In this document: piece by piece, positions 44,688-54,760 of the stretch
How the letters are laid out: every line of letters starts with the position of its first letter
How positions within the stretch are numbered: position 1 is the stretch's first letter
Assembly (NCBI GenBank): GCA_028279985.1
Contig: JANQMR010000030.1
Coordinates: 91,713-155,712, forward strand
Direction of reading: 5' to 3'
Origin: Woeseiaceae bacterium
Lineage (GTDB): Bacteria; Pseudomonadota; Gammaproteobacteria; Steroidobacterales; Woeseiaceae
Length of the DNA: 64,000 nt
The notes under the pieces: generated by a model
The model's input: the letters and a program-made list of their open reading frames with translations, nothing else
What the model was told of the DNA's origin: nothing
The model's database searches: none
Position numbers and translations under genes: made by a program

Positions 44688-45569
44688 ATGTTCAAGCGCG
44701 TAGCGCTATTCATCGCAACCAACCTGGCCGTCATACTGGTCCTGAGCGTCGTGCTCCGGCTGCTCGGCGTGGACCGGATACTCGACGAGAGCGGCGCCGG
44801 CATCAATTACGAGGCCCTGCTGATCCTGTCGCTGGTATTCGGCTTCGGCGGCTCCTTCATATCGCTGGCGATCTCCAAGTGGATGGCCAAACGCACGACC
44901 GGCGCGCAGGTCATCACGCAGCCGTCGAACGCGACCGAGTCCTGGCTGCTGGCGACGGTCGAGCGACAGGCCCGGCAGGCCGGCATCGACACGCCCGAGG
45001 TGGCCGTCTACGACTCGCCGGACATGAATGCTTTCGCCACCGGCGCGCGACGCAATTCGGCGCTGGTCGCCGTCAGCACCGGGCTTTTGAACGGCATGCC
45101 CAAAGACGAGGTGGAAGCGGTGCTCGCGCACGAGGTGTCGCACGTCGCCAACGGCGACATGGTCACCTTGACCCTGGTCCAGGGCGTGGTGAATACCTTC
45201 GTCATATTCTTCTCGCGGATCATCGGCCATTTCGTCGATCGCGTGATCCTGCGCAACGAACAGGGTTACGGCATCGGCTACTTCGCCGCCGTCATCACGG
45301 CGCAGCTCGTACTCGGTATCCTGGCGAGCACGATCGTGATGTGGGTATCGCGCCAGCGTGAATTCCGCGCCGACGCGGGCTCGGCAAAACTCAACGGCCG
45401 CGAGCCGATGATCAACGCACTGGCGCGCCTGGAACGCGGCCAGCCCGGCGAGCTGCCCGAGGCGCTTCAAGCCTTCGGCATCTCCGGCGGCGGCAAGAAG
45501 CGCTTCGCGCGCCTGTTCATGAGCCATCCGCCGATTCCGGAGCGCATCGAGGCCTTGCGCCGGCTCTGA
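44688..45569 (+). CDS. htpX: Membrane zinc protease HtpX
   Basis: 293 residues, the E. coli length. Two N-terminal membrane helices, then [16 protein letters not shown] with the HExxH zinc site (His148, His152) and two further helices; [17 protein letters not shown] supplies the third ligand Glu. C-terminal [18 protein letters not shown] is typical. Quality-control protease of inner-membrane proteins, usually stress-induced. A clear terminator follows. Confidence 0.95.
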   Translation: MFKRVALFIATNLAVILVLSVVLRLLGVDRILDESGAGINYEALLILSLVFGFGGSFISLAISKWMAKRTTGAQVITQPSNATESWLLATVERQARQAGIDTPEVAVYDSPDMNAFATGARRNSALVAVSTGLLNGMPKDEVEAVLAHEVSHVANGDMVTLTLVQGVVNTFVIFFSRIIGHFVDRVILRNEQGYGIGYFAAVITAQLVLGILASTIVMWVSRQREFRADAGSAKLNGREPMINALARLERGQPGELPEALQAFGISGGGKKRFARLFMSHPPIPERIEALRRL

Positions 45570-45627
45570 TCGGAGAAACTCGACGAGTCGGGATACTCGA
45601 CAACTTGAGGTACTCGACAAATCGCGG

Positions 45628-45657
45628 AAAGCCGGGCCCCGTGCCCGGCTTTTTTTT
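45628..45657 (+). terminator. Intrinsic terminator after htpX
   Basis: AAAGCCGGGC / GCCCGGCTTT, a 10-bp stem with 5-nt loop, followed by a T-run totalling eight T. Confidence 0.9.
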
Positions 45658-45775
45658 GCGGCGCCCGGCCCGCAATGCCGGCAACGTTAACGAAACAGTC
45701 ATGATGCCGGATCATGATGTAGGGCCGTTCCCTGTCATGGGGGTGCGTCTCCCATGACGGGGGCCGCCCCGCGCG

Positions 45776-48457
45776 ATGGGGACCTGCTTCAGGAGCCCCA
45801 CTTTGCAGCGTCCGACAAGAGGCGTGATCGCGACATCGCCCGATTCAGCAAGCTTGACGACGAGCACCGCGGCGTCGGTCGCACGAGGACGTTGGCTCCA
45901 CGTGTTGATGATCCTGTCCGGCTTCGCCGGACTCGGCTACGAGATGGTCTGGACCAAGATGCTCGCGGTCGCCCTGGGCCACGAGATCGTCGCGGTGCTC
46001 GCAGTGATCGCCGCCTTTTTTACCGGGCTGGGCATCGGCGCGTACACCCTCGACCGCCGAATCCGCGCGAGCGCCGTCCCCGGCCGTTGGTACGTCGTGC
46101 TCGAGATCATCATCGGCGCCTGGGCGCTGGCCTTGATCGCACTGATCCCCTGGTTCAACGACACGATGCCGATGATCATCGGCGAGCAACCGTCGGCGTT
46201 CCGGCAGTGGGCGAGCGTCTTCGTCGCCACGCTGCTGCTGTTACTGCCGGCCACGGCCGCGATGGGCGCAACCCTCCCGGCCATGGAACGGCTGGTCTCG
46301 GCGCTCAGGCAGGACGGCTGGGCCGTCAGTGGATTGTATGCCGCGAACACGTTCGGCGCGGTACTCGGCACGATGCTGACGACATTCCTGATCGCGCCGA
46401 TGCTCGGCTTTACGGCAAGCTTGCTGTTGCTCGCCACGGTCAATTTCGCCTGCGCCCTAGCGGTCGCCCTGGGACCCGCCCGCGGCGAAGCCGCAGCCGC
46501 ACTGTCGCCGGTGGCGCTGGCCCCGAAGCTGCGCCTCGGGCAGCCGCGGCTTGCCGTCACGCTGTTTTTGACCGGCCTGATCGGCATCGGTTACCAGGTA
46601 CTCGTGATCCGGGTATTGAGCCAGGTTCTCGAAAACACCGTGTACACCTTTGCGAGCCTGCTGTCGGTGTATCTGCTGGGCACGGCACTGGGTGCTTTTC
46701 TCTACCGCCGTTATGCCCCGCGCGAGGGCTTCGAGCCGGTGCTGAGCCGGTTGCTTGCGCTGCTGGCCTTGGCGAGCCTGGTCGGCGTGGCCTTGTTGTG
46801 GGCCGGCGGGCCGCTCGAGCGCTCGATCCCCGACTGGCTGGGCAGCGGATACGGGGCGGCGCTGACCGGCGAGTTCCTGATCGCGCTCGCCGTGTTCCTG
46901 CTGCCGACCCTGCTGATGGGCGCCACCTTCAGCCATCTCGCGCAGGCCTCCCGGGACAGCTTGGGAGTCGGCCGCGCCCTCGGCATCAATACCATCGGCG
47001 CAGCGCTGGCGCCGCTGTTGTTCGGCGTCGTGTTGTTGCCGCTGGCCGGCAGCAAGACCTTGCTGATCCTGGTCAGCGTGGCCTATCTGTTCCTGATCCC
47101 GGCGAGGAACGACATCCGGTGGCTGGCGGCGGCCCCGGCAGGTCTCGCCGTTGCCCTGTTCCTGATACCCGCGCCGCTCCGCTTCATCGACATTCCGTCC
47201 GGCAGCGAGATCGTCAGTTACGACGAGGGTGTGATGGCGTCGGTGTCGGTGATCCGGGACCCCAACGACGTTTACTTCCTCAAGGTCAACAACCATTACA
47301 CGATGGGCAGCTCGGCCAGCGGATTCTCCGACCGCCGCCAGACACACCTGCCGCTGCTGTTACACCCGTCGCCTGAGAACGTGCTCTATCTCGGGCTCGG
47401 CACCGGTTCGACTTTCGCGGCCGCCGCCGCGCATCCGGAAGTGTCCGCAACCGCCGTCGAGCTGATCCCGGAGATACTGCCGACGATCGGTGCATTCGGC
47501 CCGTCGCTGGAAGCGTATCGAACGAGCGAGCGATTCCGCCTGCTGGTGTCGGACGCGCGCCGTTATGTGGGCGCGTCGGGGGAGCGTTACGACGTCGTGA
47601 TCGCCGAAGTCTTTCATCCGTCCCGCGACGGCGCCGGCTCCTTGTATACGGTCGAGCACTTCGAGGCGATCCGCGCGCGGCTCGCCGAGGACGGCCTGTT
47701 TTGCCAATGGCTGCCGCTGTTTCAGCTCGATCTGGCCACCTTGCGGACCATCATCCGAAGTTTCATGACGGTCTACCCGGACACGGAGGCATATCTCGCG
47801 CATTACAGCCTGGGCCAGCCGCTGATCGCGCTGATCGGCCGGGCGGAGCCGGCCGGTTACCACCGGGGCTGGATCGCGGACCGCGTACGCCACCGCGAAC
47901 TGGCCGAGGACCTGAGCGCCGTGCGCCTGACCACGGATTTCGCGCTGTTCGGCGGGTTTCTGGGGGCAGGCGACGCCTTGACGAGATTCGTGGGCACAGG
48001 CCCGCTGAATACCGACAACCATCCGGTCGTCACCTACGAAGCGCCGAGATTCGTGTACACGGAGCAGGAGCCGGCCTGGGTACGCCTGCTGGCGCTGGTC
48101 GATGCGCTGGACACCGATCCCGCCGAGCTGCTGGATACGGCCGACCCGGCGTTCGACGCCTTCGCGCAGCGGCTCGAAGATTACTGGCGGGCGCGGGACG
48201 CTTATCTCGAGGCGGGCGTGAACGTCGTGCCCGTCAACGACGTCGAGGCGATGCTCGAACAGATCGCCGATCCGCTGTTGAGCGTCGTTCGTATCAGCAA
48301 CGATTTCGCACCGGCTTACATGCCGCTGCTCGAGATGGCCTACCAGCTCGCCGCAAGCAACCCGGCCGGATCGCGGCGGCTGCTGCTGGCGCTCGAAGAA
48401 GCCGCGCCGGCGCGGCCCGACGCGGCCCGCTTGAGACGGGAACTCTTCGGCAATTGA
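45776..48457 (+). CDS. Membrane-embedded spermidine-synthase-like fusion protein
   Basis: 893 residues (start uncertain; a GTG 16 codons in is possible). Residues about 40-460 form some 12 or more membrane segments (SGFAGLGYEMVWTKMLAVAL, ATAAMGATLPAME, AANTFGAVLGTMLTT), typical of the MFS-like N-terminal part of fused spermidine synthases. Residues about 480-700 are the aminopropyltransferase-like domain: YLGLGTGSTFAAAAAHPEV, TAVELIPEI and YDVVIAEVFHPS. The Asp normally binding the polyamine is not evident, so the product may not be spermidine. The C-terminal 150 residues are helical and unknown. Confidence 0.8.
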   Translation: MGTCFRSPTLQRPTRGVIATSPDSASLTTSTAASVARGRWLHVLMILSGFAGLGYEMVWTKMLAVALGHEIVAVLAVIAAFFTGLGIGAYTLDRRIRASAVPGRWYVVLEIIIGAWALALIALIPWFNDTMPMIIGEQPSAFRQWASVFVATLLLLLPATAAMGATLPAMERLVSALRQDGWAVSGLYAANTFGAVLGTMLTTFLIAPMLGFTASLLLLATVNFACALAVALGPARGEAAAALSPVALAPKLRLGQPRLAVTLFLTGLIGIGYQVLVIRVLSQVLENTVYTFASLLSVYLLGTALGAFLYRRYAPREGFEPVLSRLLALLALASLVGVALLWAGGPLERSIPDWLGSGYGAALTGEFLIALAVFLLPTLLMGATFSHLAQASRDSLGVGRALGINTIGAALAPLLFGVVLLPLAGSKTLLILVSVAYLFLIPARNDIRWLAAAPAGLAVALFLIPAPLRFIDIPSGSEIVSYDEGVMASVSVIRDPNDVYFLKVNNHYTMGSSASGFSDRRQTHLPLLLHPSPENVLYLGLGTGSTFAAAAAHPEVSATAVELIPEILPTIGAFGPSLEAYRTSERFRLLVSDARRYVGASGERYDVVIAEVFHPSRDGAGSLYTVEHFEAIRARLAEDGLFCQWLPLFQLDLATLRTIIRSFMTVYPDTEAYLAHYSLGQPLIALIGRAEPAGYHRGWIADRVRHRELAEDLSAVRLTTDFALFGGFLGAGDALTRFVGTGPLNTDNHPVVTYEAPRFVYTEQEPAWVRLLALVDALDTDPAELLDTADPAFDAFAQRLEDYWRARDAYLEAGVNVVPVNDVEAMLEQIADPLLSVVRISNDFAPAYMPLLEMAYQLAASNPAGSRRLLLALEEAAPARPDAARLRRELFGN

Positions 48458-48511
48458 AAATCCGGGGCAATTGAATAGCCGGCGATCGAAAATCCGGCCA
48501 TTGAAGACCTG
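48449..48511. repeat. Degenerate tandem repeat, 4 x about 15-17 bp
   Basis: Units of the type GGCAATTGAAAATCCG begin in the last codons of the fusion gene and continue into the spacer. Confidence 0.6.
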
Positions 48512-48556
48512 GTAACCGCGTTCCGAAGCGACGGGCCGGGCACAGCCAGAGGTGAC

Positions 48557-49183
48557 ATGATGCGCAAGGTAATCGGACTTTTTCCCACGCCGTTCATGAT
48601 GACGGAAGGTTTGCTCGATGCCGCCATGGTCGACGAGCTGCGACAGCGGGCGCTATCCGGGCAGAAGGAAGACAATGCGGGCACGGGCCTACTGTCGCAC
48701 ACGGAGATGATCGACCCTCGAGAAGAGGAGCTGTTCGTCGATATCGCCCGGATCGTCGCGCCGGAGCTCGACAAGTTCGGCGAGCTGCTTTTCGGCGACC
48801 GGCTCGACTGGACGGTCAAGGAGATGTGGATGAACGTCCTGGAACTCGGCGGCTCGCAGTTCATGCACTCGCATGCCAACAGCTTCGTGTCCGGGATCGT
48901 TTACCTGTCCGAGCCGCATCCGTCGACGCGGACCGTATTCATGCGCAACGCGGGCGGTAACGACTTCGTGTTCAAACACGATGCCGCCGACGAGGCGGTG
49001 GGTCAGTTCAACGCAGACCGCTGGATCGTACCGGAAGTGAAACCCGGCGACTTGGTCTTGTATCCGAGTTACCTGCTACACGGCGTACCGCCGAACCGCG
49101 GTGAGCGCCGGTTCTCACTGGCGATGAACGCAATCCCCGACCGTCTGAAAAGCTTCGATTACGAGATCCGCTTCTCGCGCTAG
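48557..49183 (+). CDS. 2OG-Fe(II) oxygenase-like protein, paralogue A
   Basis: 208 residues. Double-stranded beta-helix oxygenase with the metal-binding HSHANSFVSGIVYL near residue 97 and LHGVPPNRGERRFSLAMN (second His and the 2OG-binding Arg), as in the TIGR02466/prolyl-4-hydroxylase-like group. It shares length and much of its sequence (HSHANSFxSGxxYL, NAIPxRLKSxDYE) with the protein at 55560-56186. Substrate unknown. Confidence 0.8.
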   Translation: MMRKVIGLFPTPFMMTEGLLDAAMVDELRQRALSGQKEDNAGTGLLSHTEMIDPREEELFVDIARIVAPELDKFGELLFGDRLDWTVKEMWMNVLELGGSQFMHSHANSFVSGIVYLSEPHPSTRTVFMRNAGGNDFVFKHDAADEAVGQFNADRWIVPEVKPGDLVLYPSYLLHGVPPNRGERRFSLAMNAIPDRLKSFDYEIRFSR

Positions 49184-49263
49184 CCGCGCCGGCCGGCCGA
49201 ATCGTCGCGCGCCTATGGCGCTACCTGCGTAGCGCTATTTGTTCCCCGGCGTCTCCGTACTAA

Positions 49264-49289
49264 AGAAAAAGGGGGCGGTAACCGCCCCC
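49264..49289 (-). terminator. Intrinsic terminator of the DUF3604 gene
   Basis: Read on the minus strand, a 9-bp perfect stem GGGGGCGGT / ACCGCCCCC with a minimal loop is followed by TTTTTCTTT. Confidence 0.85.
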
Positions 49290-49324
49290 TCCTCCGTTCG
49301 CCGAGCGCGTCTTGGTGCGATGCG

Positions 49325-51382
49325 CTAGTCGTTCTTCGCCTGCAGGCGTCCGTGATCTTCCTCGACCTCGATGAAGATCGGGTTCGCATAGAACCACAGA
49401 TCGGCCCAGGCTTCGACGTCCATGTCGAGGGTACCGGCGACATGCGGCGGACAGGCCGGATCGTCGCAGGGGATGTTGTCGGTCAGGTTGTCGGGCAGTG
49501 GGTTACCGTACATGTCGCGCTCATTCGGCGTACCGGCCGGAATGTTGGTGCCGCGGATGCGAACGTACATGTCATTGGTGGGCCGTAACCGGTAATTGAT
49601 GCTGCTCACACCCCGGTTGTTGGCCTGAATCTCACCCATGCCCCAGCTCTTCGCGACCTTGGTCGTACTCGGCGCCAACGGCTCGAAGTATTCCGAATCC
49701 TGCGGGCTCAGTTGCTCGTAGACTTCGCCGGTGATCAGATCGACTTGCGCCACCTTGGGCTCATTGATCGGAACGTTGAGACCAATCTGCTTCAGGGACG
49801 GATTGTCGAACTCGTACGGGCTGTTGTTCTCACCCCTGGGATCGTGCATGCGAATCTTCACCCTTACCGGGGCGCCCGGACGTACCGTGAGCGTTTCGCC
49901 CATCGTGGCGCATCGGCCGCCGGAGCAGGCAATGAACTCCAAGCTGTCGATGAGCTGTCCCTGGACCGCGAAGCTGTTGCCGCTGCGCAGGCTATCGACG
50001 ATCTGTTGTGCCCTGTCCCGGGACGGGTCGTTGACCACGTAGGAGAACTGCTCCTGGTATTCACCGGGCCAGAAGTCGTTGGTCGCCTCGTAGTCCATCG
50101 GACCGAAACTGCCGCGGTTGTGCCAGTCGGAGCTCGCAAAGAACCAGTAGCGGCGGCCTTCGCTCAACATCGCGTCCCACATCGTGCGAACGCCCGGCCG
50201 GCACAAGGTGACCTTGGCGGGCGGCTCGTTGTCGTCGACTTCGGGATACTTGCCGCCTTCGACGAAGTCCGCGGGGGTCAGCGGCGTGCCGTCGAAGTCT
50301 TCGCCGGGCTTGGCGGCTTCCGCGGCCGCGTAGCAACCGGTGCCGCCATAGGTCCACAGGCCGGACGTCGGGCGGCCGGCGTTGTAGGAACCGCGATGCG
50401 GCTGCGCCTGGTGGCCCGGCTGGCTTTCGAAACCGAATGCAACCTCGGGCGCGGCGGTATGCCAGTCGCGCAGATGCTCGATGTTGTAACCTTCGTCGTC
50501 GTCCGGAATGAACGCGCCCTGCCGTTCGACGTGGGCCTGCACGGCCATGCTGTCGCCCGGGAAGTTCTCCTGCTTCCAGATCATGGCCGCGGTGGACTTG
50601 ACGTGATCGCCGCGATCGTTGATGTTGATCCCGTCCACCAGCGTACTGTTGTAGTCGGCGATGCCTTCTTCCGGCCGGCCTTCGAAGATCTCGAGCAGCT
50701 TGTTGTTGCCTGCCTCGCTGATCTCGCAGGTCCAGCCCTGTCCGCCGCCGCCGCTGGTATCGTCGGAGTTGCGGGCGAAACAGTACTCGAACTGTGCCAA
50801 GGCGTCGGCATTCGGGTCGATGCTGTCGTACTGGCCGGTCGCGATCGTGTTCGAGCTGTGCTCGTGACCGGGCACGACCCACTCGAGGCCGAGGAACGCT
50901 ACCTTGCCATCGAAACGCGGATCGTCGTTGACGGCGATGACGCTATCGTAGTTGTACTCCTGCAGGCTTTGCCAGCGCCACATCGCCGGGACGTGCGTGC
51001 CGGTACGCATCCTCTCGAAGGTCGGATCGCCCTTGATGTCGGCCGCACCGTTCGGAAGGCTGTTCACCCACAAGCCGCGGTTGAATTCGCTGTCGCGGTT
51101 GAGATACAGGAAGTCGCTGATCAGGCAGTTACGCGAACCGCGACCGCTGTGACCGACATGGATGAACCAGTCCAGATAGGAAAGCGACTCGCGCGTGAGC
51201 GTGCGCACGGAGGTAGAGCCGTCCGAACACGAGGTGTGATTGTGAAAGTCGCCGCTTAAGTATTCCCCTTCTGCGGACGTGCCGTCCTTGTCGCCGCTGG
51301 CCACGGCAACCGATGCGGTTGCCGCCATGGCCAATGCGACGGCGCTGGAAACGGCCGTTCTCTTGCCAATCGTTTTTTTCAT
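49325..51382 (-). CDS. Exported DUF3604 (PHP-like metal-dependent) protein
   Basis: 685 residues. Signal peptide (AVALAMAATASVAVA), then the family start GDFHNHTSCSDGSTSVRTL, whose HxHxxxSDG resembles the first metal-binding motif of PHP phosphoesterases, VGHSGRGSRN, and FFASSDWHNRGSFGP near residue 425. It ends at an intrinsic terminator. Divergent from a PPIase-HupE operon, an arrangement I associate with many marine gammaproteobacteria. Probably a periplasmic hydrolase; substrate unknown. Confidence 0.88.
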   Translation of the reverse strand: MKKTIGKRTAVSSAVALAMAATASVAVASGDKDGTSAEGEYLSGDFHNHTSCSDGSTSVRTLTRESLSYLDWFIHVGHSGRGSRNCLISDFLYLNRDSEFNRGLWVNSLPNGAADIKGDPTFERMRTGTHVPAMWRWQSLQEYNYDSVIAVNDDPRFDGKVAFLGLEWVVPGHEHSSNTIATGQYDSIDPNADALAQFEYCFARNSDDTSGGGGQGWTCEISEAGNNKLLEIFEGRPEEGIADYNSTLVDGININDRGDHVKSTAAMIWKQENFPGDSMAVQAHVERQGAFIPDDDEGYNIEHLRDWHTAAPEVAFGFESQPGHQAQPHRGSYNAGRPTSGLWTYGGTGCYAAAEAAKPGEDFDGTPLTPADFVEGGKYPEVDDNEPPAKVTLCRPGVRTMWDAMLSEGRRYWFFASSDWHNRGSFGPMDYEATNDFWPGEYQEQFSYVVNDPSRDRAQQIVDSLRSGNSFAVQGQLIDSLEFIACSGGRCATMGETLTVRPGAPVRVKIRMHDPRGENNSPYEFDNPSLKQIGLNVPINEPKVAQVDLITGEVYEQLSPQDSEYFEPLAPSTTKVAKSWGMGEIQANNRGVSSINYRLRPTNDMYVRIRGTNIPAGTPNERDMYGNPLPDNLTDNIPCDDPACPPHVAGTLDMDVEAWADLWFYANPIFIEVEEDHGRLQAKND

Positions 51383-51689
51383 ACGTTCAAGACTCCCGGG
51401 AGGTCTTTAAAAAGAAGTGTTTGTTGCTTTGGAGTGACATGTGGTGAGCCACCCGGGGAACATTAGACGCCGATTATGTCATCGCCATTTAAGCCGTTTG
51501 ACGAAAACAAATCGGCTATGTTTCGGAAACGTTATGCCTGCGGAGAACTCCGTTGTAAAAAAACGGTGATGTAAGCGGTTTATGTTACTGCGGTTTCGGA
51601 CCTCGCGACTGATCCCCGCAACGCTATCGGGCCGGTCGGGCAGCCAACGAAGAAGAGCCCTCACAAGGCCATCTTGAGAAAAATCCTGG
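51383..51689. other. Divergent intergenic region
   Basis: About 307 bp, AT-richer than average. It must hold the promoters of DUF3604 and of the PPIase operon. No strong consensus promoter or known operator was recognised. Confidence 0.4.
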
Positions 51690-52556
51690 ATGAAAACCCT
51701 GTCAAAGCTCTGGAAAGAGCCCCTCGTGCAGTTTCTGGTCCTCGGCGCCGTCGTGATCGGCGTAGACCGGCACGTCATCGGCAATGCCGACGACCCGCGC
51801 CGTATCGTGTTCGACGATGCGCGGTACAAAGAGCTCGTGGATATCTTCTACGAGGGCAAAGGCAGAAAACCCACCGAGGAAGAAATCGAGGAACTGATCG
51901 TCACCTGGACCCAGAACGAGGTCTTGTACCGCGAAGCGCTGGCGATGGGGCTCGACAAAGGCGACGAGATGATCCGCAACCGGGTCATACTCAAGATTCG
52001 AAACATACTGTTCAATAACCTGGTGACGGAAGTGCCCTCCGATGAGACGCTAGAGGCCTGGTTCGAGGACAACAGGATCGCCTACGACCGGCCGGATCTT
52101 TATGATTTCGAACAGTTTCTGGTCGAAGGCGGGGACGCGGAAACGGCTTCCGCGCTGGCTGTCGGGCTCGGCGATGCGCCCCATCCCGAGACGTACGAAA
52201 GTACGTTCCGCCGTTACCCGCACCGCCCCGGCGCTAACCTGTTGTCGATTTTCGGCGAGGAAGGCGGCCAGCGGCTGCTCGACGCGGCGATCGGCCAGTG
52301 GGTCGCCGTCGAGTCGGTATACGGTTGGCACCTCGCACGGGTGTCGAAATACGTCCCGGGCGAACCGGCCGTGTTCGAGGACGTGAAACACTCCGTCGCC
52401 AGGGATTGGCTCGCCATTCACGAACAAAGGGATCTCTCCAACGCGCTGGCCGCCATCGTCGAGGATTACGACTTTCGTTACGAAGTCACGCGCGAAGCCG
52501 TCGAAGGCACGCTTCGAACCGCCGAGCTCGACGACGCACGGAGCGACGCCGAGTGA
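51690..52556 (+). CDS. Membrane-anchored parvulin-like peptidyl-prolyl isomerase
   Basis: 288 residues. An N-terminal helix (LVQFLVLGAVVIGV) anchors it; the chaperone-like region has TEEEIEELIVTWTQNEVLYREAL, typical of SurA/PpiD-family proteins, and the C-terminal part (IGQWVAVESVYGWHLARV) corresponds to the end of a parvulin domain (usually SxxGxHLxxV). The central isomerase core is short and the family GG motif is weak, so enzymatic activity is doubtful. The stop overlaps the first HupE gene (GTGA). Confidence 0.75.
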   Translation: MKTLSKLWKEPLVQFLVLGAVVIGVDRHVIGNADDPRRIVFDDARYKELVDIFYEGKGRKPTEEEIEELIVTWTQNEVLYREALAMGLDKGDEMIRNRVILKIRNILFNNLVTEVPSDETLEAWFEDNRIAYDRPDLYDFEQFLVEGGDAETASALAVGLGDAPHPETYESTFRRYPHRPGANLLSIFGEEGGQRLLDAAIGQWVAVESVYGWHLARVSKYVPGEPAVFEDVKHSVARDWLAIHEQRDLSNALAAIVEDYDFRYEVTREAVEGTLRTAELDDARSDAE

Positions 52557-53536
52557 AACCTGCGGCTTGGATTCCGGCCTGGATTCCGGCAATCGCGGTT
52601 GCCGCCCTCGCGTGGGCCGCGCCGGCGGCCGCACACGACACACCGATCGCCTTGCTGACCCTCAAGGAAACGCAACCCGGTACCTTCGTCGAGCGCTGGA
52701 CTTACTCCTCGTCGCTGAACATCGCCGCGCCGACGCCGGTGTACCCCGAGCACTGCGTCGCCGAAGCACCCAGGGTGGTCTGCGGCGAACTCGGCTTGAC
52801 CGGCGATTTTTCGTTCGAGAAGCTCGGTGAAAGGTATTCCGCGGCCGTGGTCCGGCTGATGCCCCTCGAAGGACCGAAACGGAGTTACACGTTCACTGCC
52901 GCGCAACCGGTCATCACCCTGACCGCATCGGGGATACTGCCGCTATCGCATATCGTCGCGGCGTACATACCGCTCGGCTTCGAGCACATCATGCTCGGCA
53001 TCGATCACCTGCTTTTCGTGTTGGGCCTGATGCTGCTGGTGAGCAGCCCCTGGATGCTGGTCAAGACCATCACCGCGTTTACGATCGCGCACAGCATCAC
53101 GCTGGGGCTCGCCACTTTCGGCGTCATCGGCGTACCGGAAGGCGCGGTCAATGCACTGATTGCATTGAGCATCGTCATCCTCGCCGTCGAGGTGCTGAAA
53201 CTCCGTCGCGGCCGCGCCGGCTGGAGCGCCACCTATCCGTGGGTGGTCGCCTTCGGTTTCGGTCTGTTGCACGGTCTTGGTTTCGCCAGTGCGCTGACCG
53301 GCATCGGGCTGTCGCAGGCCAACCTGCCGGCGGCGCTGCTGTTTTTCAACATCGGGGTGGAACTCGGCCAGCTCGCGTTCGTCGCAGTCGTGCTGGCCGT
53401 CGCCTGGTCACACCGGCAGCTCCGGGCGGAGCTGCCGAGGTGGACCGAAACCGTCGCCGTCTACGGCACCGGCACCCTGGCAACCGTCTGGTTTTACGAT
53501 CGATTCGGCGCCATAGTAGCGCCACTGGTGACGTAA
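52553..53536 (+). CDS. HupE/UreJ-family membrane protein with extracytoplasmic domain
   Basis: 327 residues from a GTG overlapping the upstream stop. Signal peptide ending AAAAHD with a two-unit 12-bp repeat (AWIPAWIPA), a soluble domain of about 120 residues, then six membrane segments with the HupE signature GFEHIMLGIDHLLFVLGLML, FTIAHSITLGLA and FGFGLLHGLGFASAL. Histidine-rich helices suggest metal (nickel, cobalt or copper) permease activity as proposed for HupE/UreJ. Confidence 0.85.
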   Translation: MKPAAWIPAWIPAIAVAALAWAAPAAAHDTPIALLTLKETQPGTFVERWTYSSSLNIAAPTPVYPEHCVAEAPRVVCGELGLTGDFSFEKLGERYSAAVVRLMPLEGPKRSYTFTAAQPVITLTASGILPLSHIVAAYIPLGFEHIMLGIDHLLFVLGLMLLVSSPWMLVKTITAFTIAHSITLGLATFGVIGVPEGAVNALIALSIVILAVEVLKLRRGRAGWSATYPWVVAFGFGLLHGLGFASALTGIGLSQANLPAALLFFNIGVELGQLAFVAVVLAVAWSHRQLRAELPRWTETVAVYGTGTLATVWFYDRFGAIVAPLVT

Positions 53537-54144
53537 TGAAAAAAACCCTGAAAAACGACCTTCGACCCCTGCTCGCGGTGCTGTTGCTGTTTTACGCCGC
53601 AGCCGCATTTGCACACGCCGAAACCGGCGTGGCCGGCGGGCTCGTCAGCGGACTCTTGCACCCGGTGCTCGGCTTCGACCATCTGGTGGCGATGGTCGCG
53701 GTCGGGCTCTGGGGCGCACAACTCGGCAAGCCGGCCATCTGGGTGCTGCCGATTACGTTTCCGGTCGTGATGGCGATCGGGGCGCTCGCCGGCGTGGCCG
53801 GCCTGCCGCTGCCCTTCGTCGAGTTCGGTATCGCGGGTTCGGCGCTGGTGCTCGGCGTCATGGTGGCACTCTGCCTCAGGCCGCCGTTCTGGGCGGCCGC
53901 CGCCATGGTCGGATTGTTCGCGCTGTTCCACGGTCACGCGCACGGCGCCGAAGTGCCTTCGGCCGTCAATCCGCTGGCCTACGGTGTCGGTTTCGTCACC
54001 GCGACCGGCCTGCTGCATCTCGCCGGCATCCTGATCGGCGTCCTGCTGCGCTGGCCGGCCGGCGACAAGGTCGTGCGTGCCTGCGGCGTCGCGGTGGCGG
54101 CCGTGGGCCTGCTGGCCCTGACGCTGACATTCGTGCCGGCATGA
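53536..54144 (+). CDS. HupE/UreJ-family protein, second copy
   Basis: 202 residues; the start overlaps the previous stop (TAATG). Compact HupE form: signal, LLHPVLGFDHLVAMVAVGLWG, FHGHAHGAEVP and a final GLLHLAGILIGVLL. The HPxxGxDH and HGHAHG motifs are the conserved metal-ligand candidates. No hydrogenase or urease genes lie in the window, so the metal's use is unclear. Confidence 0.9.
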   Translation: MKKTLKNDLRPLLAVLLLFYAAAAFAHAETGVAGGLVSGLLHPVLGFDHLVAMVAVGLWGAQLGKPAIWVLPITFPVVMAIGALAGVAGLPLPFVEFGIAGSALVLGVMVALCLRPPFWAAAAMVGLFALFHGHAHGAEVPSAVNPLAYGVGFVTATGLLHLAGILIGVLLRWPAGDKVVRACGVAVAAVGLLALTLTFVPA

Positions 54145-54755
54145 GAATCCTTACCGTCGTCTATACCCTCATCGCCCTCGCGCTGTTGCTGAGCTTCCCC
54201 GAACCGGCATCCGCGCACCTGGTCTCGACACGCTTCGGCGAGCTGTACAGCGGACTGATACATCCGCTGACGGCATTGCAGCACCTGGTGCCTTGGCTGG
54301 GCCTGGGCCTGCTCGGCGGGCTGCTCGGCAACCGGACGTCGAGATGGGTGCTGCTGACCTTTCCGTTATCCGCCGGCGCCGGGGCACTGCTGGCCGGCGG
54401 TTTGCCCGCCACGGCCGCGATCGACCATGTCAACCTGTTTTCTTTTATCGTGCTCGGCCTGCTGGTGGCGCTGTCGGTGCGCCTGAACCGGCCGACCTTC
54501 CTCGGGCTTACCGTGATCTTCGGCCTGAGCCACGGTTTTGCCAACGGCACACCCGATCTCAGCGGCGTTCCGCTGCTGTTGTACGCCGTCGGCGTATTGC
54601 TTGCCGCCTACGTGCTGATCGCGATTGCCACGGCAGTCACCCAGTTGGTCTCGCAACGGGCCGCCTGGGGAACGATAGCGATTCGGGCCGCCGGTAGCTG
54701 GATCGTCGCGATCGGACTGGTCTTCGGCGGCTATTCGCTGACGGCCGGGGTGTAA
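54141..54755 (+). CDS. HupE-like membrane protein, third copy, diverged
   Basis: 204 residues; ATGA overlap with the previous gene. Same topology and a similar start (ASAHLVSTRFGELYSGLIHP, LTALQHLVPWLGLGLLGG), but the HxxGxDH motif has become HPLTALQH, and GLSHGFANG replaces HGHAHG. It looks like a diverged third subunit or regulator of the same transport system. Confidence 0.75.
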   Translation: MRILTVVYTLIALALLLSFPEPASAHLVSTRFGELYSGLIHPLTALQHLVPWLGLGLLGGLLGNRTSRWVLLTFPLSAGAGALLAGGLPATAAIDHVNLFSFIVLGLLVALSVRLNRPTFLGLTVIFGLSHGFANGTPDLSGVPLLLYAVGVLLAAYVLIAIATAVTQLVSQRAAWGTIAIRAAGSWIVAIGLVFGGYSLTAGV

Positions 54756-54760
54756 ACAAC

